A stretch of 64,000 nucleotides of DNA from Pseudomonas neuropathica (GCF_015461835.1 NZ_JACOPX010000011.1:186001-250000), one strand, 5' to 3'. Shown: positions 51,567-60,860, counted from the stretch's first letter. A program made the numbers and translations. The notes: a model not told the origin generated them from the letters alone.

Positions 51567-52715
51567 ATGAGTCTGTCTCAGTTCAAAATCGCTCACAAAC
51601 TGATCACCGGCGCCGCCGCCATCGAACAACTGGCCGCTGAGCTCACACGCCTGGACATCGACAATCCACTGATCGTCACCGACGCCGCGCTGGTCAAGTC
51701 CGGCACCGTCGAGCTGGCGCTGGTGCAACTCGGTGGGCGCGACTACGAGATTTTCGATCGTGTACTGCCCGATCCGGAAATCGCCATCGTCGAAGACTGC
51801 ATGCGCGTTTACCGCGAGGGCGGGCATGACGGCTTGATCGGTCTCGGTGGCGGCAGCGCCATCGACATCGCCAAAAGCGTCGCCGCCTACGCCGGTTACC
51901 ACGGCGCGCTGGAAGATCTGTTCGGCGTCGATCAGGTGCCACGCAAAGGCCCACCGCTGATCGCCATCCCGACCACCGCCGGCACCGGTTCCGAAGTCAC
52001 CAATGTGGCGATTCTCTCGGACAAAGTCGCGCAACTGAAGAAAGGCATTGTCAGCGACTTTCTATTACCGGACGTGGCGCTGGTCAGCCCGCAGATGACC
52101 CTGACCTGTCCGCGCAGCGTCACCGCTGCCAGTGGTGTTGACGCGCTGGTGCACGCCATCGAGTCCTATCTGTCGGTGAATGCCTCGCCGATCACCGACT
52201 CTCTGGCCCTTGGCGCCATCAAGCTGATCGCCAAAGCGCTGCCCAAGGCCTATGCCAACGGCGCCAACCTGCAGGCTCGCGAAGACATGGCCACCGCCAG
52301 CCTGATGGCCGGCATGGCGTTCGGCAATGCCGGGGTCGGCGCGGTGCATGCGCTGGCGTATCCACTGGGCGGGCGTTTCAATATTGCCCATGGCGTGAGC
52401 AATGCCTTGCTGCTGCCGTATGTCATGACCTGGAACAAGATGGCCTGCGTCGAACGCATGCAGGATATTGCCGAAGCCATGGGGATGAAGACCGCTCATC
52501 TGAGTGCAGCCGAAGCGGCAGACAAAGCTGTGCAAGCGATGACCGATCTGTGCGCGGCCGTGGAAATCCCGGCCGGGCTGCGTAGTTTCGGTGTGCCGGA
52601 AGAGGCGATCCCGGCGATGGCCCTGGAAGCCGCGGGCATTGAGCGGCTGATGCGCAATAACCCGCGCAAACTCAGTGCTGTCGATATCGAGAAGATCTAC
52701 CGCGCGGCGTACTGA
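51567..52715 (+). CDS. Iron-containing alcohol dehydrogenase
   Basis: The 382-residue protein is a type III (iron-activated) alcohol dehydrogenase. Visible features are the NAD-binding GLGGGSAIDIAKSVA, the TTAGTGSEVTN loop, and metal ligands in SGVDALVHAIESYLS, GAVHALAYPLGG and NIAHGVSNALLLP. The substrate is unknown; small aldehydes, butanol or 4-hydroxybutyrate are possible. I start at MSLSQFKIAHKL; the longer frame adds 12 unsupported residues. The promoter must lie in or after the MITE-like element. Confidence 0.92.
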   Translation: MSLSQFKIAHKLITGAAAIEQLAAELTRLDIDNPLIVTDAALVKSGTVELALVQLGGRDYEIFDRVLPDPEIAIVEDCMRVYREGGHDGLIGLGGGSAIDIAKSVAAYAGYHGALEDLFGVDQVPRKGPPLIAIPTTAGTGSEVTNVAILSDKVAQLKKGIVSDFLLPDVALVSPQMTLTCPRSVTAASGVDALVHAIESYLSVNASPITDSLALGAIKLIAKALPKAYANGANLQAREDMATASLMAGMAFGNAGVGAVHALAYPLGGRFNIAHGVSNALLLPYVMTWNKMACVERMQDIAEAMGMKTAHLSAAEAADKAVQAMTDLCAAVEIPAGLRSFGVPEEAIPAMALEAAGIERLMRNNPRKLSAVDIEKIYRAAY

Positions 52716-52829
52716 TCCGGCCACGGCCACCACTCATGGCACAACCCAATCATCGCGGTCACGGTGCGCGCGCAGAAACTTGAGGTATACAATGCGCGCC
52801 ATCGTGATTTAGCTCAGAAAAGGTGCGTC

Positions 52830-53504
52830 ATGCAGCCCTTCGTAATTGCTCCGTCGATTCTCTCCGCCGACTTCGCCCGCCTCGGCGAGGAAGTAGACAA
52901 CGTTCTCGCCGCTGGCGCCGACTTCGTCCACTTCGACGTCATGGACAACCACTACGTGCCCAACCTGACCATCGGTCCGATGGTCTGCGCGGCATTGCGC
53001 AAGTACGGCGTTACCGCGCCGATCGACGCGCACCTGATGGTCAGCCCGGTGGATCGCATTGTCGGCGACTTCATCGAAGCCGGCGCCACCTACATCACCT
53101 TCCACCCGGAAGCCACGTTGCACGTCGATCGCTCGCTGCAGCTGATCCGTGAAGGTGGCTGCAAATCCGGTCTGGTGTTCAACCCGGCGACCCCGCTGGA
53201 CGTGCTCAAGTATGTGATCGACAAGGTCGACATGGTCTTGCTGATGAGCGTCAACCCGGGCTTCGGCGGGCAGAAGTTCATTCCCGGCACCCTCGATAAA
53301 CTGCGCGAAGCGCGGGCGATCATCGATGCCTCGGGCCGTGACATCCGCCTGGAAATCGATGGCGGCGTCAACGTCAACAACATCCGCGAAATCGCCGCTG
53401 CTGGCGCTGACACCTTTGTTGCCGGCTCGGCAATCTTCAATGCGCCGAACTATCAGGAAGTCATCGACAAGATGCGTTCCGAACTGGCGCTGGCTCGCCC
53501 ATGA
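52830..53504 (+). CDS. rpe: Ribulose-phosphate 3-epimerase
   Basis: Rpe interconverts ribulose-5-phosphate and xylulose-5-phosphate in the pentose phosphate pathway. The 224-residue TIM-barrel protein has IAPSILSADFARLGEE, the metal and catalytic segment FVHFDVMDNHYVPNLT, MSVNPGFGGQKF and LEIDGGVN. The ATG at 52830 is preceded by AAAGGTG. It overlaps gph by four bases. Confidence 0.98.
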   Translation: MQPFVIAPSILSADFARLGEEVDNVLAAGADFVHFDVMDNHYVPNLTIGPMVCAALRKYGVTAPIDAHLMVSPVDRIVGDFIEAGATYITFHPEATLHVDRSLQLIREGGCKSGLVFNPATPLDVLKYVIDKVDMVLLMSVNPGFGGQKFIPGTLDKLREARAIIDASGRDIRLEIDGGVNVNNIREIAAAGADTFVAGSAIFNAPNYQEVIDKMRSELALARP

Positions 53505-54319
53505 GCGGGTTTGAGCAGCTGTTCCCGGGGAAACTGCCACGGCTGGTGATGTTCGATCTGGATGGCACACTGATCGACTCGGTTCCGGACCTGGCAGCCG
53601 CGGTGGACACCATGCTGCTCTCTCTCGGCCGGCAACCGGCGGGCATCGATTCGGTGCGCGAGTGGGTGGGTAACGGCGCGCCAGTGCTGGTGCGCCGCGC
53701 CTTGGCGGGTGGCATTGATCATTCGGCGGTCGATGACGTCGAAGCCGAGCATGCGCTGGAAGTGTTCATGGACGCCTACGGCGCCAGCCATGAGCTGACC
53801 GTGGTCTATCCCGGCGTGCGCGACACCCTCAAGTGGCTGCAAAAGCAGGGCGTGGCCATGGCGCTGATCACCAACAAGCCGGAGCGCTTCGTCGCGCCGT
53901 TGCTGGATCAGATGAAGATCGGTCGCTACTTCAAGTGGATCATCGGTGGCGATACCCTGCCGCAGAAAAAGCCTGATCCGGCCGCGCTGTTTTTCGTGAT
54001 GAAAATGGCCAACATCCCGGCCTCGCAATCGTTGTTCGTCGGCGACTCGCGCAGCGACGTGCTTGCGGCGAAAGCGGCGGGGGTCAAATGCGTGGCGCTG
54101 AGTTATGGCTACAACCACGGCAGGCCGATCGCCGAGGAATCCCCGGCGCTGGTGATCGACGATCTGCGCAAGTTAATTCCCGGTTGCCTCGGTTCGGCCG
54201 CTGAGATAACGTTGCCCGACGCTGCTCAATCCCATTCTGGAAACGCCATCGTGGTGGTCACTCGCAAACTCTGGATGAAAGTCATCAAGGCCCTGGCCCG
54301 CTGGCGTTGGCGCGCCTGA
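53501..54319 (+). CDS. gph: Phosphoglycolate phosphatase Gph; 3' end doubles as trpE leader
   Basis: Gph removes phosphate from 2-phosphoglycolate formed in DNA repair. The 272-residue HAD hydrolase has FDLDGTLIDS with the nucleophile Asp, TNKP, and GDSRSDVLAAKAAG. The catalytic fold should end near residue 230. The last residues, reading VVVTRKLWMKVIKALARWRWRA, match the free-standing leader peptide before trpG at its end. So the 3' part of this frame appears to serve as the Trp-rich leader for trpE attenuation. The ATG overlaps the rpe stop (ATGA). Confidence 0.93.
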   Translation: MSGFEQLFPGKLPRLVMFDLDGTLIDSVPDLAAAVDTMLLSLGRQPAGIDSVREWVGNGAPVLVRRALAGGIDHSAVDDVEAEHALEVFMDAYGASHELTVVYPGVRDTLKWLQKQGVAMALITNKPERFVAPLLDQMKIGRYFKWIIGGDTLPQKKPDPAALFFVMKMANIPASQSLFVGDSRSDVLAAKAAGVKCVALSYGYNHGRPIAEESPALVIDDLRKLIPGCLGSAAEITLPDAAQSHSGNAIVVVTRKLWMKVIKALARWRWRA

Positions 54320-54390
54320 CTTGTTCCTGGCCGGCCTGCCGGCGCGTTTGCATACCTGACTGATTTGCCCCTCACACCACGAGGCACCTT
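54251..54390 (+). promoter_or_regulatory. trpE leader peptide and attenuator region, embedded in gph
   Basis: The leader frame is the gph frame itself; possible internal starts are GTG at 54251 and ATG at 54275, both ending at the TGA 54317-54319. The last residues are ARWRWRA, with two Trp codons close together and a third further upstream (LWMK). After the stop, GCCGG (54330-54334) can pair with CCGGC (54339-54343), followed by GCGTTTG, a weak terminator; the nearby GCGCGCC at 54310-54316 offers competing pairing with 54342-54348. Trp-dependent ribosome stalling on this leader is the likely control. Confidence 0.75.
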
Positions 54391-55872
54391 ATGATCCGCG
54401 AAGAATTCCTGCGCTTGGCCGCTGACGGCTACAACCGCATTCCGTTGGCCTGCGAAACCCTGGCCGACTTCGACACGCCGCTGTCGATCTACCTGAAACT
54501 GGCCGATCAGCCCAACTCCTACCTGCTCGAATCGGTACAGGGCGGCGAGAAATGGGGCCGTTACTCGATCATCGGCCTGCCGTGCCGTACCGTGTTGCGG
54601 GTTCACGACCATCACGTGAGCATCACCGTTGATGGCGTCGAGACCGAAAGCCACGATGTGGAAGACCCGTTGGCCTTCGTCGAAACCTTCAAGGCGCGCT
54701 ACAACGTGCCAACCATCGCCGGTCTGCCGCGCTTCAACGGCGGTCTGGTCGGTTACTTCGGTTACGACTGCGTGCGTTATGTCGAGAAGCGCCTGGGCAA
54801 GTGCCCGAACCCGGATCCGCTGGGCGTGCCAGACATTCTGCTGATGGTTTCCGACGCCGTCGTGGTCTTCGACAACCTCGCCGGCAAGATGCACGCGATC
54901 GTATTGGCCGACCCAGCGCAGGCGGATGCCTTCGAACAAGGTCAGGCGCAACTGCAGGCATTGCTGGAAAAGCTCCGTCAGCCGATCACCCCGCGCCGTG
55001 GCCTGGACTTCAGCAAGCAACAAGCGGCTGATCCGGTGTTCCGTTCGAGTTTCACCCAGAACGATTACGAAAAAGCCGTCGACACCATCAAGGAATACAT
55101 CCTTGCCGGCGACTGCATGCAGGTCGTGCCGTCGCAGCGCATGTCGATCGACTTCAAGGCTGCGCCGATCGATCTGTACCGCGCTTTGCGTTGCTTCAAC
55201 CCGACGCCGTACATGTACTTTTTCAACTTCGGCGACTTCCACGTCGTTGGCAGTTCGCCGGAAGTGCTGGTGCGGGTCGAAGACAACCTGATCACCGTGC
55301 GCCCGATTGCCGGCACGCGCCCACGTGGCGCCACGGAAGAAGCGGATGTGGCGCTGGAAGAAGACTTGCTGTCGGACGACAAGGAAATCGCCGAGCACTT
55401 GATGCTGATCGATCTGGGTCGCAACGACACCGGGCGCGTGTCGGAAATCGGCTCGGTGAAACTCACCGAGAAAATGGTTATCGAGCGTTATTCCAACGTG
55501 ATGCACATCGTCTCTAACGTCACTGGCCAGTTGAAAGCCGGGCTGACGGCGATGGATGCACTGCGAGCGATTCTGCCGGCGGGCACCTTGTCGGGCGCGC
55601 CGAAGATTCGCGCGATGGAAATCATCGACGAACTGGAGCCGGTCAAGCGTGGCGTCTACGGTGGGGCGGTGGGTTACTTCGCCTGGAACGGCAACATGGA
55701 CACCGCGATTGCGATTCGCACGGCGGTGATAAAGAACGGCGAGTTGCACGTGCAGGCCGGCGGCGGCATCGTTGCCGACTCGGTGCCGGCACTGGAATGG
55801 GAAGAAACCCTGAACAAGCGCCGCGCGATGTTCCGCGCCGTGGCCCTGGCCGAACAAACCCCGGAAGCCTGA
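54391..55872 (+). CDS. trpE: Anthranilate synthase component I
   Basis: TrpE converts chorismate to anthranilate with ammonia from TrpG, the first committed step of tryptophan synthesis. The 493-residue protein has the N-terminal feedback-binding motif LLES (residues 45-48) and the chorismate-binding C-terminal half with QVVPSQRMSIDF, IAGTRPRGATEEAD, LIDLGRNDTGRV and TLSGAPKIRAMEII. GAGG lies six bases before the ATG. It is separated from trpG by the opposite-strand estA. Expression is probably set by the leader overlapping gph. Confidence 0.97.
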   Translation: MIREEFLRLAADGYNRIPLACETLADFDTPLSIYLKLADQPNSYLLESVQGGEKWGRYSIIGLPCRTVLRVHDHHVSITVDGVETESHDVEDPLAFVETFKARYNVPTIAGLPRFNGGLVGYFGYDCVRYVEKRLGKCPNPDPLGVPDILLMVSDAVVVFDNLAGKMHAIVLADPAQADAFEQGQAQLQALLEKLRQPITPRRGLDFSKQQAADPVFRSSFTQNDYEKAVDTIKEYILAGDCMQVVPSQRMSIDFKAAPIDLYRALRCFNPTPYMYFFNFGDFHVVGSSPEVLVRVEDNLITVRPIAGTRPRGATEEADVALEEDLLSDDKEIAEHLMLIDLGRNDTGRVSEIGSVKLTEKMVIERYSNVMHIVSNVTGQLKAGLTAMDALRAILPAGTLSGAPKIRAMEIIDELEPVKRGVYGGAVGYFAWNGNMDTAIAIRTAVIKNGELHVQAGGGIVADSVPALEWEETLNKRRAMFRAVALAEQTPEA

Positions 55873-55889
55873 ACTCACGCAAAACCCCC

Positions 55890-55978
55890 TGTAGGAGTGA
55901 GCCTGCTCGCGATAGCGGATTAACATTCAACGGAATGTTGTCTGAACCACCGTAATCGCGAGCAGGCTCACTCCTACA
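55890..55978. repeat. REP inverted-repeat pair between trpE and estA
   Basis: Perfect 24-base inverted arms (55890-55913 beginning tgtaggagtgagcctgctcg; 55955-55978 ending ctcactcctaca) flank 41 bases between convergent genes. It is the same GCGAGCAGGCTCACTCC family as at 3034-3099. Confidence 0.92.
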
Positions 55979-56000
55979 TTTTGATCTGTGTTCAGCCATA

Positions 56001-56035
56001 AAAAAGCGGCGCCTGTGAGGGCGCCGCTTTTTTTT
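56001..56035. terminator. Bidirectional terminator between trpE and estA
   Basis: Arms gcggcgcc (56006-56013) and ggcgccgc (56020-56027) with a six-base loop are flanked by A5 on the left and T8 on the right. It can therefore terminate both trpE (plus) and estA (minus). Confidence 0.95.
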
Positions 56036-56044
56036 GCCTGCGAT

Positions 56045-57952
56045 TTAGAAGTCCAGCACCACCCCGACATTCACACCCTGCTGGGTAAAGTCATCATCCT
56101 TGCGCAGAGAATACCCACCACGCAGCGCCAGATCAGCTGTGAGCTTGTGACTCACACCCAGGCTCAAGCGGTTCAAATGACTCTGCGGCGTGTAACCCTC
56201 AAGCTTGAAGTCATTCGCCGGCAAGGTATTGAGCGCGATGTTGACCTTTTGCACATCATCCTCGTACTCCCGCTCGTGAGCGTACTCACCAAACACTTGG
56301 GTCTGCGCAGTGATGTTGTACTTGCCTTGCAAGCCCAGCCCCAGGCGTTTCGAGTCACGAGTCTGATCATCGAAGGTCAGCGCCGTGGCGCGGTTGCTTT
56401 TCTCTGAGTAGCCGTCGACATCGACGCTGGCGTAGTCGGCGCTGACGAATGGCGACAGATGCCACTCACTGCCCGGCTGGGCGATGTCGTAACCGACACG
56501 GGCGCTGAACGCCCAGAGGCTGCCGTCGGTGTCGCCTTTTTCTGCACCTTCGCTGACGCCCAGATCAAATTTGCGCTTGAGGTTGTCGTAGTCGAGCTTG
56601 CCGCCGGTCAACGCTGCGTCAGCCCACCAGCGATTTTGCTGATATTGGGCAAATGCCGTGGCCATGTAGCTGTTGAGTTTGTAGTCGGAATCGTTATGCC
56701 CAGCCTCCAGATTCTGTCGATAGAAACCGCCTGCCACACCGACACGCCAGGCCTCATTCAAGCGGTAGCTGCCGCCGACGTTGAGGTTGTAACCGCTGCC
56801 ATCGGCGCTGGCGCCGCTGCTTTGGCTGTCGACATCAAGATGTTGGCCGCCTGCCGAAACAATGGCGCGCCATTGACCTACCGCTTGCCAGTTCTCCCAG
56901 TCCGCCTGCCATTGATTGCGCAGTTCATCCTGATGCGCACGCACGGTGGCGTGGGCCATTTCCGGTAGCAGCGTCAGCTCCCACGGCGCGGCGAGCAGGG
57001 AATAGGCGTAATCGGAGATCAGCTTTTGCCCGGCCTCGGTCGGGTGCACGCCGTCGTTGTAGATCAGCTTGCTCGGATCGGGTGTCGCGCTGTTGATGCC
57101 GTAACGGGCGTTTTCGGTGCAGCTATTGCCACTGAAGCAGGTCGCAGTGAGGTTCTGATCGGTTGCGAGGCCAAAACGTCCTGGATCGGCAAACACTTCC
57201 GACAACAGGACCGGAATGTTCAGCGGAATGATTTCGGCGTTGATGCCTTGCAGGCGAGTGACCAACTGGCTGTTGAACTGGGTCGCGAGCTGACTGCTGA
57301 AGGCTTGCAGCGGCGTACCGTTGATCGCTGGCGTCAGCCCCACATCAGGCAACAGCCAGACCATCACGTATTTGGCGCCGGCGGTTTGCAGGGTTTGCAC
57401 GCTGTCGGCCAGTCGATCGGCGGCGGCGTTGGCTTGCGGCAGGCTGAGAATGCGACCTTGCAGGAAGTCGTTACCGCCGCCGGAAATGTAATACAGCGCC
57501 TTCGGGTCGGCGCGGAAGCCGTTCGATGGCAGGTAACCGGCGCGGGTGCGTTCGCCGGTGGCGGATTGCGTGGTGATCGAGTCGAGGATCTGGTCGGTGC
57601 GATAACCGCCGACCGCCCAGTTGTTACCGTCCGGCTGGCCGTTTTCGGCGCGCACGGCGGAGCTGGAGGAGGCTGTCTGGTCTGGCGAAAAGCCAAGGCG
57701 TCCGCCGAGCAACTGCGTGGAATTCAATGAATACAGTTCACCGCTGCCATCCTGATACACCGGCCCGGTCCGGTTGGTGTAACGTTCGGTGGAGCCGGCC
57801 GGTCCGCCAGTGTCGGTGAAGGTGCCTGCGTCGTTGAGGCTGTCGCCAAACACAATGAAACTGGAATAAGGATTGGGTGCAGCATTGGCCTGAGCGCAGG
57901 CCAGTGCGAGCAGGCAGCCGGCCAGCGGTACAAACAACGTCTGTTTGATCAT
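56045..57952 (-). CDS. estA: GDSL esterase/lipase autotransporter EstA
   Basis: EstA is an outer-membrane esterase displayed on the cell surface; in P. aeruginosa it is linked to rhamnolipid production and motility. The 635-residue protein has a signal peptide (cleaved near residue 24, ANA), the GDSL catalytic block I with Ser38 in FIVFGDSLNDAG, block III SGGGNDFLQG, and the catalytic Asp/His in DGVHPTEAG near 300-305. From about 370 it is an autotransporter beta-barrel, ending in the terminal phenylalanine VVLDF. The start is the ATG at 57950-57952; a TTG two codons earlier is possible. It splits trpE from trpGDC on the opposite strand. Confidence 0.95.
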   Translation of the reverse strand: MIKQTLFVPLAGCLLALACAQANAAPNPYSSFIVFGDSLNDAGTFTDTGGPAGSTERYTNRTGPVYQDGSGELYSLNSTQLLGGRLGFSPDQTASSSSAVRAENGQPDGNNWAVGGYRTDQILDSITTQSATGERTRAGYLPSNGFRADPKALYYISGGGNDFLQGRILSLPQANAAADRLADSVQTLQTAGAKYVMVWLLPDVGLTPAINGTPLQAFSSQLATQFNSQLVTRLQGINAEIIPLNIPVLLSEVFADPGRFGLATDQNLTATCFSGNSCTENARYGINSATPDPSKLIYNDGVHPTEAGQKLISDYAYSLLAAPWELTLLPEMAHATVRAHQDELRNQWQADWENWQAVGQWRAIVSAGGQHLDVDSQSSGASADGSGYNLNVGGSYRLNEAWRVGVAGGFYRQNLEAGHNDSDYKLNSYMATAFAQYQQNRWWADAALTGGKLDYDNLKRKFDLGVSEGAEKGDTDGSLWAFSARVGYDIAQPGSEWHLSPFVSADYASVDVDGYSEKSNRATALTFDDQTRDSKRLGLGLQGKYNITAQTQVFGEYAHEREYEDDVQKVNIALNTLPANDFKLEGYTPQSHLNRLSLGVSHKLTADLALRGGYSLRKDDDFTQQGVNVGVVLDF

Positions 57953-58109
57953 GAGCAAGTCCGTTTAGTTATTGTTGTAGGTGAACGAAACGACAGTACC
58001 AAAAACTCCCGGCGCTTTGCCATCGGTCGCGAATCCTCCCCCGGTTTTATCTGCCGCAGCCCCGGCCATATTGCACGCTCCGCCCAGCTAAGTTACTGTG
58101 CCGGAACGT

Positions 58110-58196
58110 ATGAACGAGACCTTCCCCGTGTTGATCACCAGCAAACTTCTGGATCAAGTCATCAAGGCACACGCCCGCTGGCGTTGGCGCGCCTGA
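58110..58196 (+). CDS. trpGDC leader peptide TrpL
   Basis: A 28-codon frame begins MNETFPVLITSKLLDQ and ends VIKAHARWRWRA, with two Trp codons separated by one Arg codon just before the TGA. It is free-standing, 165 bases before trpG, and its last residues match the in-frame end of gph before trpE. The ribosome site is weak (GGAA three bases before the ATG), so a later GTG start at codon 7 is possible. Ribosome stalling at the Trp codons would control trpGDC; attenuation of both trp units is reported for P. putida. Confidence 0.75.
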   Translation: MNETFPVLITSKLLDQVIKAHARWRWRA

Positions 58197-58360
58197 ATCT
58201 TTTCTGCCGGCCCCGCCGGATCTGTATCGCTTTGCCTTCCTTGCCTGTTTGAAATGCCGCTGTGCCGACGCACCTGTCTGCGTCCGACATCGTGCAGCGC
58301 CCTGCGGGCAAGTGATCTGAAGGCTGTTTTCAAATCAGAATTCAAGAGGTTCGACACGCC
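58197..58360 (+). promoter_or_regulatory. trpGDC attenuator region
   Basis: After the leader stop, CCGGC (58207-58211) and GCCGG (58215-58219) form a small stem with loop ccc, at the position and with the sequence type of the stem before trpE. The region up to trpG is otherwise unpatterned. Only weak T runs follow, so the exact terminator cannot be placed by eye. Confidence 0.55.
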
Positions 58361-58954
58361 ATGTTGCTGATGATCGACAACTACGACTCCTTTACCTACA
58401 ACGTTGTGCAATACCTCGGCGAGCTGGGTGCCGAAGTCAAAGTCGTGCGCAACGACGAGCTGACCATCGCCGAAATCGAAGCACTCAAGCCTGAGCGCAT
58501 CGTGGTTTCCCCCGGCCCGTGCACGCCCACCGAAGCCGGCATCTCCATCGAAGCGATCAAGCACTTTGCCGGCAAACTGCCGATCCTCGGCGTCTGCCTG
58601 GGCCACCAGTCCATCGGCCAGGCTTTTGGCGGCGATGTAGTGCGCGCCCGGCAAGTGATGCACGGTAAGACTAGTCCGGTATTCCATGAGGACAAGGGCG
58701 TTTTCGCCGGCCTCAACCATCCGCTGACCGTCACCCGTTACCACTCGCTGATCGTCAAGCACGCGACGTTGCCCGATTGCCTGGAGCTGACCGCATGGAC
58801 CCAGCACGACGACGGTTCGATCGACGAAATCATGGGCCTGCGTCACAAGACCCTGAACATTGAGGGCGTACAGTTCCACCCCGAGTCGATCCTGACCGAA
58901 CAGGGCCATGAACTGTTTGCCAACTTCCTCAAACAAACCGGCGGCACGCGCTAA
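58361..58954 (+). CDS. trpG: Anthranilate synthase component II (glutamine amidotransferase)
   Basis: TrpG releases ammonia from glutamine for TrpE. The 197-residue class I amidotransferase has the nucleophile Cys79 in LGVCLGHQSIGQ and the catalytic His/Glu in VQFHPESIL. The start MLLMIDNYDSFTYNVVQY is typical. GAGG lies 11 bases upstream. It heads the trpG-trpD-trpC operon and is preceded by the Trp leader. Confidence 0.97.
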   Translation: MLLMIDNYDSFTYNVVQYLGELGAEVKVVRNDELTIAEIEALKPERIVVSPGPCTPTEAGISIEAIKHFAGKLPILGVCLGHQSIGQAFGGDVVRARQVMHGKTSPVFHEDKGVFAGLNHPLTVTRYHSLIVKHATLPDCLELTAWTQHDDGSIDEIMGLRHKTLNIEGVQFHPESILTEQGHELFANFLKQTGGTR

Positions 58955-58963
58955 GGACTTCCC

Positions 58964-60013
58964 ATGAATATCAAGACAGCCCTGAGCCGTATCGTCGATC
59001 ACCTCGACCTCAGCACCGATGAAATGCGCGACGTGATGCGCGAAATCATGACCGGCCAATGCACCGACGCGCAGATCGGCGCGTTCATGATGGCCATGCG
59101 CATGAAGAGCGAGAGCATCGACGAAATCGTCGGCGCCGTGTCGGTGATGCGTGAGCTGGCCGATCAGGTCGAATTGAAGACCCTCGACGGCGTGGTCGAT
59201 GTGGTCGGTACGGGCGGTGACGGCGCGAACATCTTCAACGTATCCACGGCCTCTTCGTTTGTCGTAGCGGCAGCCGGTTGCACCGTGGCCAAGCACGGCA
59301 ACCGTGCGGTATCGGGCAAGAGCGGCAGCGCCGACTTGCTGGAAGCCGCCGGCATCTATCTGAACCTGACGCCGGTGCAAGTCGCGCGTTGCATCGACAA
59401 CGTCGGCATCGGTTTCATGTTTGCCCAGACTCACCACAAAGCCATGAAGTACGCCGCCGGCCCGCGCCGCGATCTCGGCCTGCGTACGCTGTTCAACATG
59501 CTCGGCCCGCTTACGAATCCGGCCGGTGTGAAACATCAGGTGGTGGGCGTGTTCACTCAGGCATTGTGCCGGCCATTGGCCGAAGTCTTGCAACGGCTGG
59601 GCAGCAAGCATGTACTGGTGGTCCATTCGAAGGACGGCCTGGACGAGTTCAGTCTTGCCGCGCCGACTTTTGTTGCCGAGTTGAAGAACAACGAAATCAC
59701 CGAGTATTGGGTCGAGCCGGAAGATCTCGGCATGAAGAGCCAGAGTCTGCACGGTCTGTCGGTCGAAGGCCCGGAGGCGTCGCTGGCGCTGATCCGCGAT
59801 GCCCTCGGCAAGCGCAAGACCGAAAACGGCCAGAAAGCCGCCGAAATGATTGTGCTCAACGCCGGTGCCGCGCTGTACGCCGCCGACCTGGCGAGTAGTT
59901 TGAAACAGGGCGTCGAGCTTGCGCACGACGCTCTGCACACCGGCCTCGCTCGGGAAAAACTCGAGGAACTGGGTGCCTTTACCGCGGTATTCAAAGTGGA
60001 GAATGAGGGATGA
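58964..60013 (+). CDS. trpD: Anthranilate phosphoribosyltransferase
   Basis: TrpD joins anthranilate and phosphoribosyl pyrophosphate. The 349-residue protein has GTGGDGANIFNVSTAS for pyrophosphate binding, KHGNRAVSGKSGSADLLEA, and RRDLGLRTLFNMLGPLTNP. AAGGA lies upstream of the ATG, nine bases after trpG. It overlaps trpC by four bases. Confidence 0.98.
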   Translation: MNIKTALSRIVDHLDLSTDEMRDVMREIMTGQCTDAQIGAFMMAMRMKSESIDEIVGAVSVMRELADQVELKTLDGVVDVVGTGGDGANIFNVSTASSFVVAAAGCTVAKHGNRAVSGKSGSADLLEAAGIYLNLTPVQVARCIDNVGIGFMFAQTHHKAMKYAAGPRRDLGLRTLFNMLGPLTNPAGVKHQVVGVFTQALCRPLAEVLQRLGSKHVLVVHSKDGLDEFSLAAPTFVAELKNNEITEYWVEPEDLGMKSQSLHGLSVEGPEASLALIRDALGKRKTENGQKAAEMIVLNAGAALYAADLASSLKQGVELAHDALHTGLAREKLEELGAFTAVFKVENEG

Positions 60014-60846
60014 GTGTACCGACGGTTCTGGAAAACATTCTGGCCCGCAAGGTTCAGGAAGTCGCCGAGCGTAGCGCCCGTGTGAGCCTGAGTGAGCTGG
60101 AAAGTCTGGCCAAGGCGGCCGATGCACCCCGTGGTTTTGCTCAGGCGTTGCTGACGCAAGCCAAGAAGAAGCAGCCTGCAGTCATTGCCGAAATCAAAAA
60201 GGCCTCGCCGAGCAAAGGTGTGATCCGCGAGAACTTCATTCCGGCCGACATCGCCAAAAGCTACGAGAAGGGCGGGGCGACCTGTCTGTCCGTGCTGACC
60301 GACATCGATTACTTCCAGGGTGCCGATGCTTATCTGCAACAGGCCCGGGCCGCGTGCAAACTGCCGGTGATTCGCAAGGACTTCATGATCGATCCTTACC
60401 AGATCGTCGAAGCCCGCGCGCTGGGTGCTGACTGTGTGCTGCTGATCGTCTCCGCACTGGATGACGTGAAAATGGCCGAACTGGCCTCTGTCGCCAAAAG
60501 CGTCGGTCTCGATGTGTTGGTCGAAGTGCACGACGGCGATGAGCTGGAGCGCGCATTGAAAACCCTCGACACGCCGCTGGTCGGGGTCAACAACCGTAAC
60601 CTGCACACCTTCGATGTCAGCCTGGAAACCACCCTCGACCTGCTGCCGCGCATTCCGCGCGATCGTCTGGTCATCACTGAGAGCGGTATTCTCAATCGTG
60701 CCGATGTCGAGTTGATGGAAATCAGCGAAGTGTATTCGTTCCTGGTGGGTGAAGCGTTCATGCGCGCCGAGAATCCTGGCACTGAATTGCAGCGTCTGTT
60801 CTTCCCGGAGCGCGGGACTTCCATCAGCGGTTCGACCCTCGACTGA
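60010..60846 (+). CDS. trpC: Indole-3-glycerol phosphate synthase
   Basis: TrpC closes the indole ring from carboxyphenylamino-deoxyribulose phosphate. The 278-residue TIM barrel has VIAEIKKASPSKGVIRE with the catalytic lysines, VIRKDFMIDPYQI, and VGVNNRNLHTFDVSLE. It is monofunctional (no fused TrpF), as in other pseudomonads. The ATG overlaps the trpD stop (ATGA). Confidence 0.98.
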   Translation: MSVPTVLENILARKVQEVAERSARVSLSELESLAKAADAPRGFAQALLTQAKKKQPAVIAEIKKASPSKGVIRENFIPADIAKSYEKGGATCLSVLTDIDYFQGADAYLQQARAACKLPVIRKDFMIDPYQIVEARALGADCVLLIVSALDDVKMAELASVAKSVGLDVLVEVHDGDELERALKTLDTPLVGVNNRNLHTFDVSLETTLDLLPRIPRDRLVITESGILNRADVELMEISEVYSFLVGEAFMRAENPGTELQRLFFPERGTSISGSTLD

Positions 60847-60860
60847 TTCGAGTCGACTCA

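Noticed and set aside
58154..60127. A 657-codon minus-strand frame across trpG and trpD
   Set aside because: It is antisense to recognised trp genes and arises from high GC at third codon positions.
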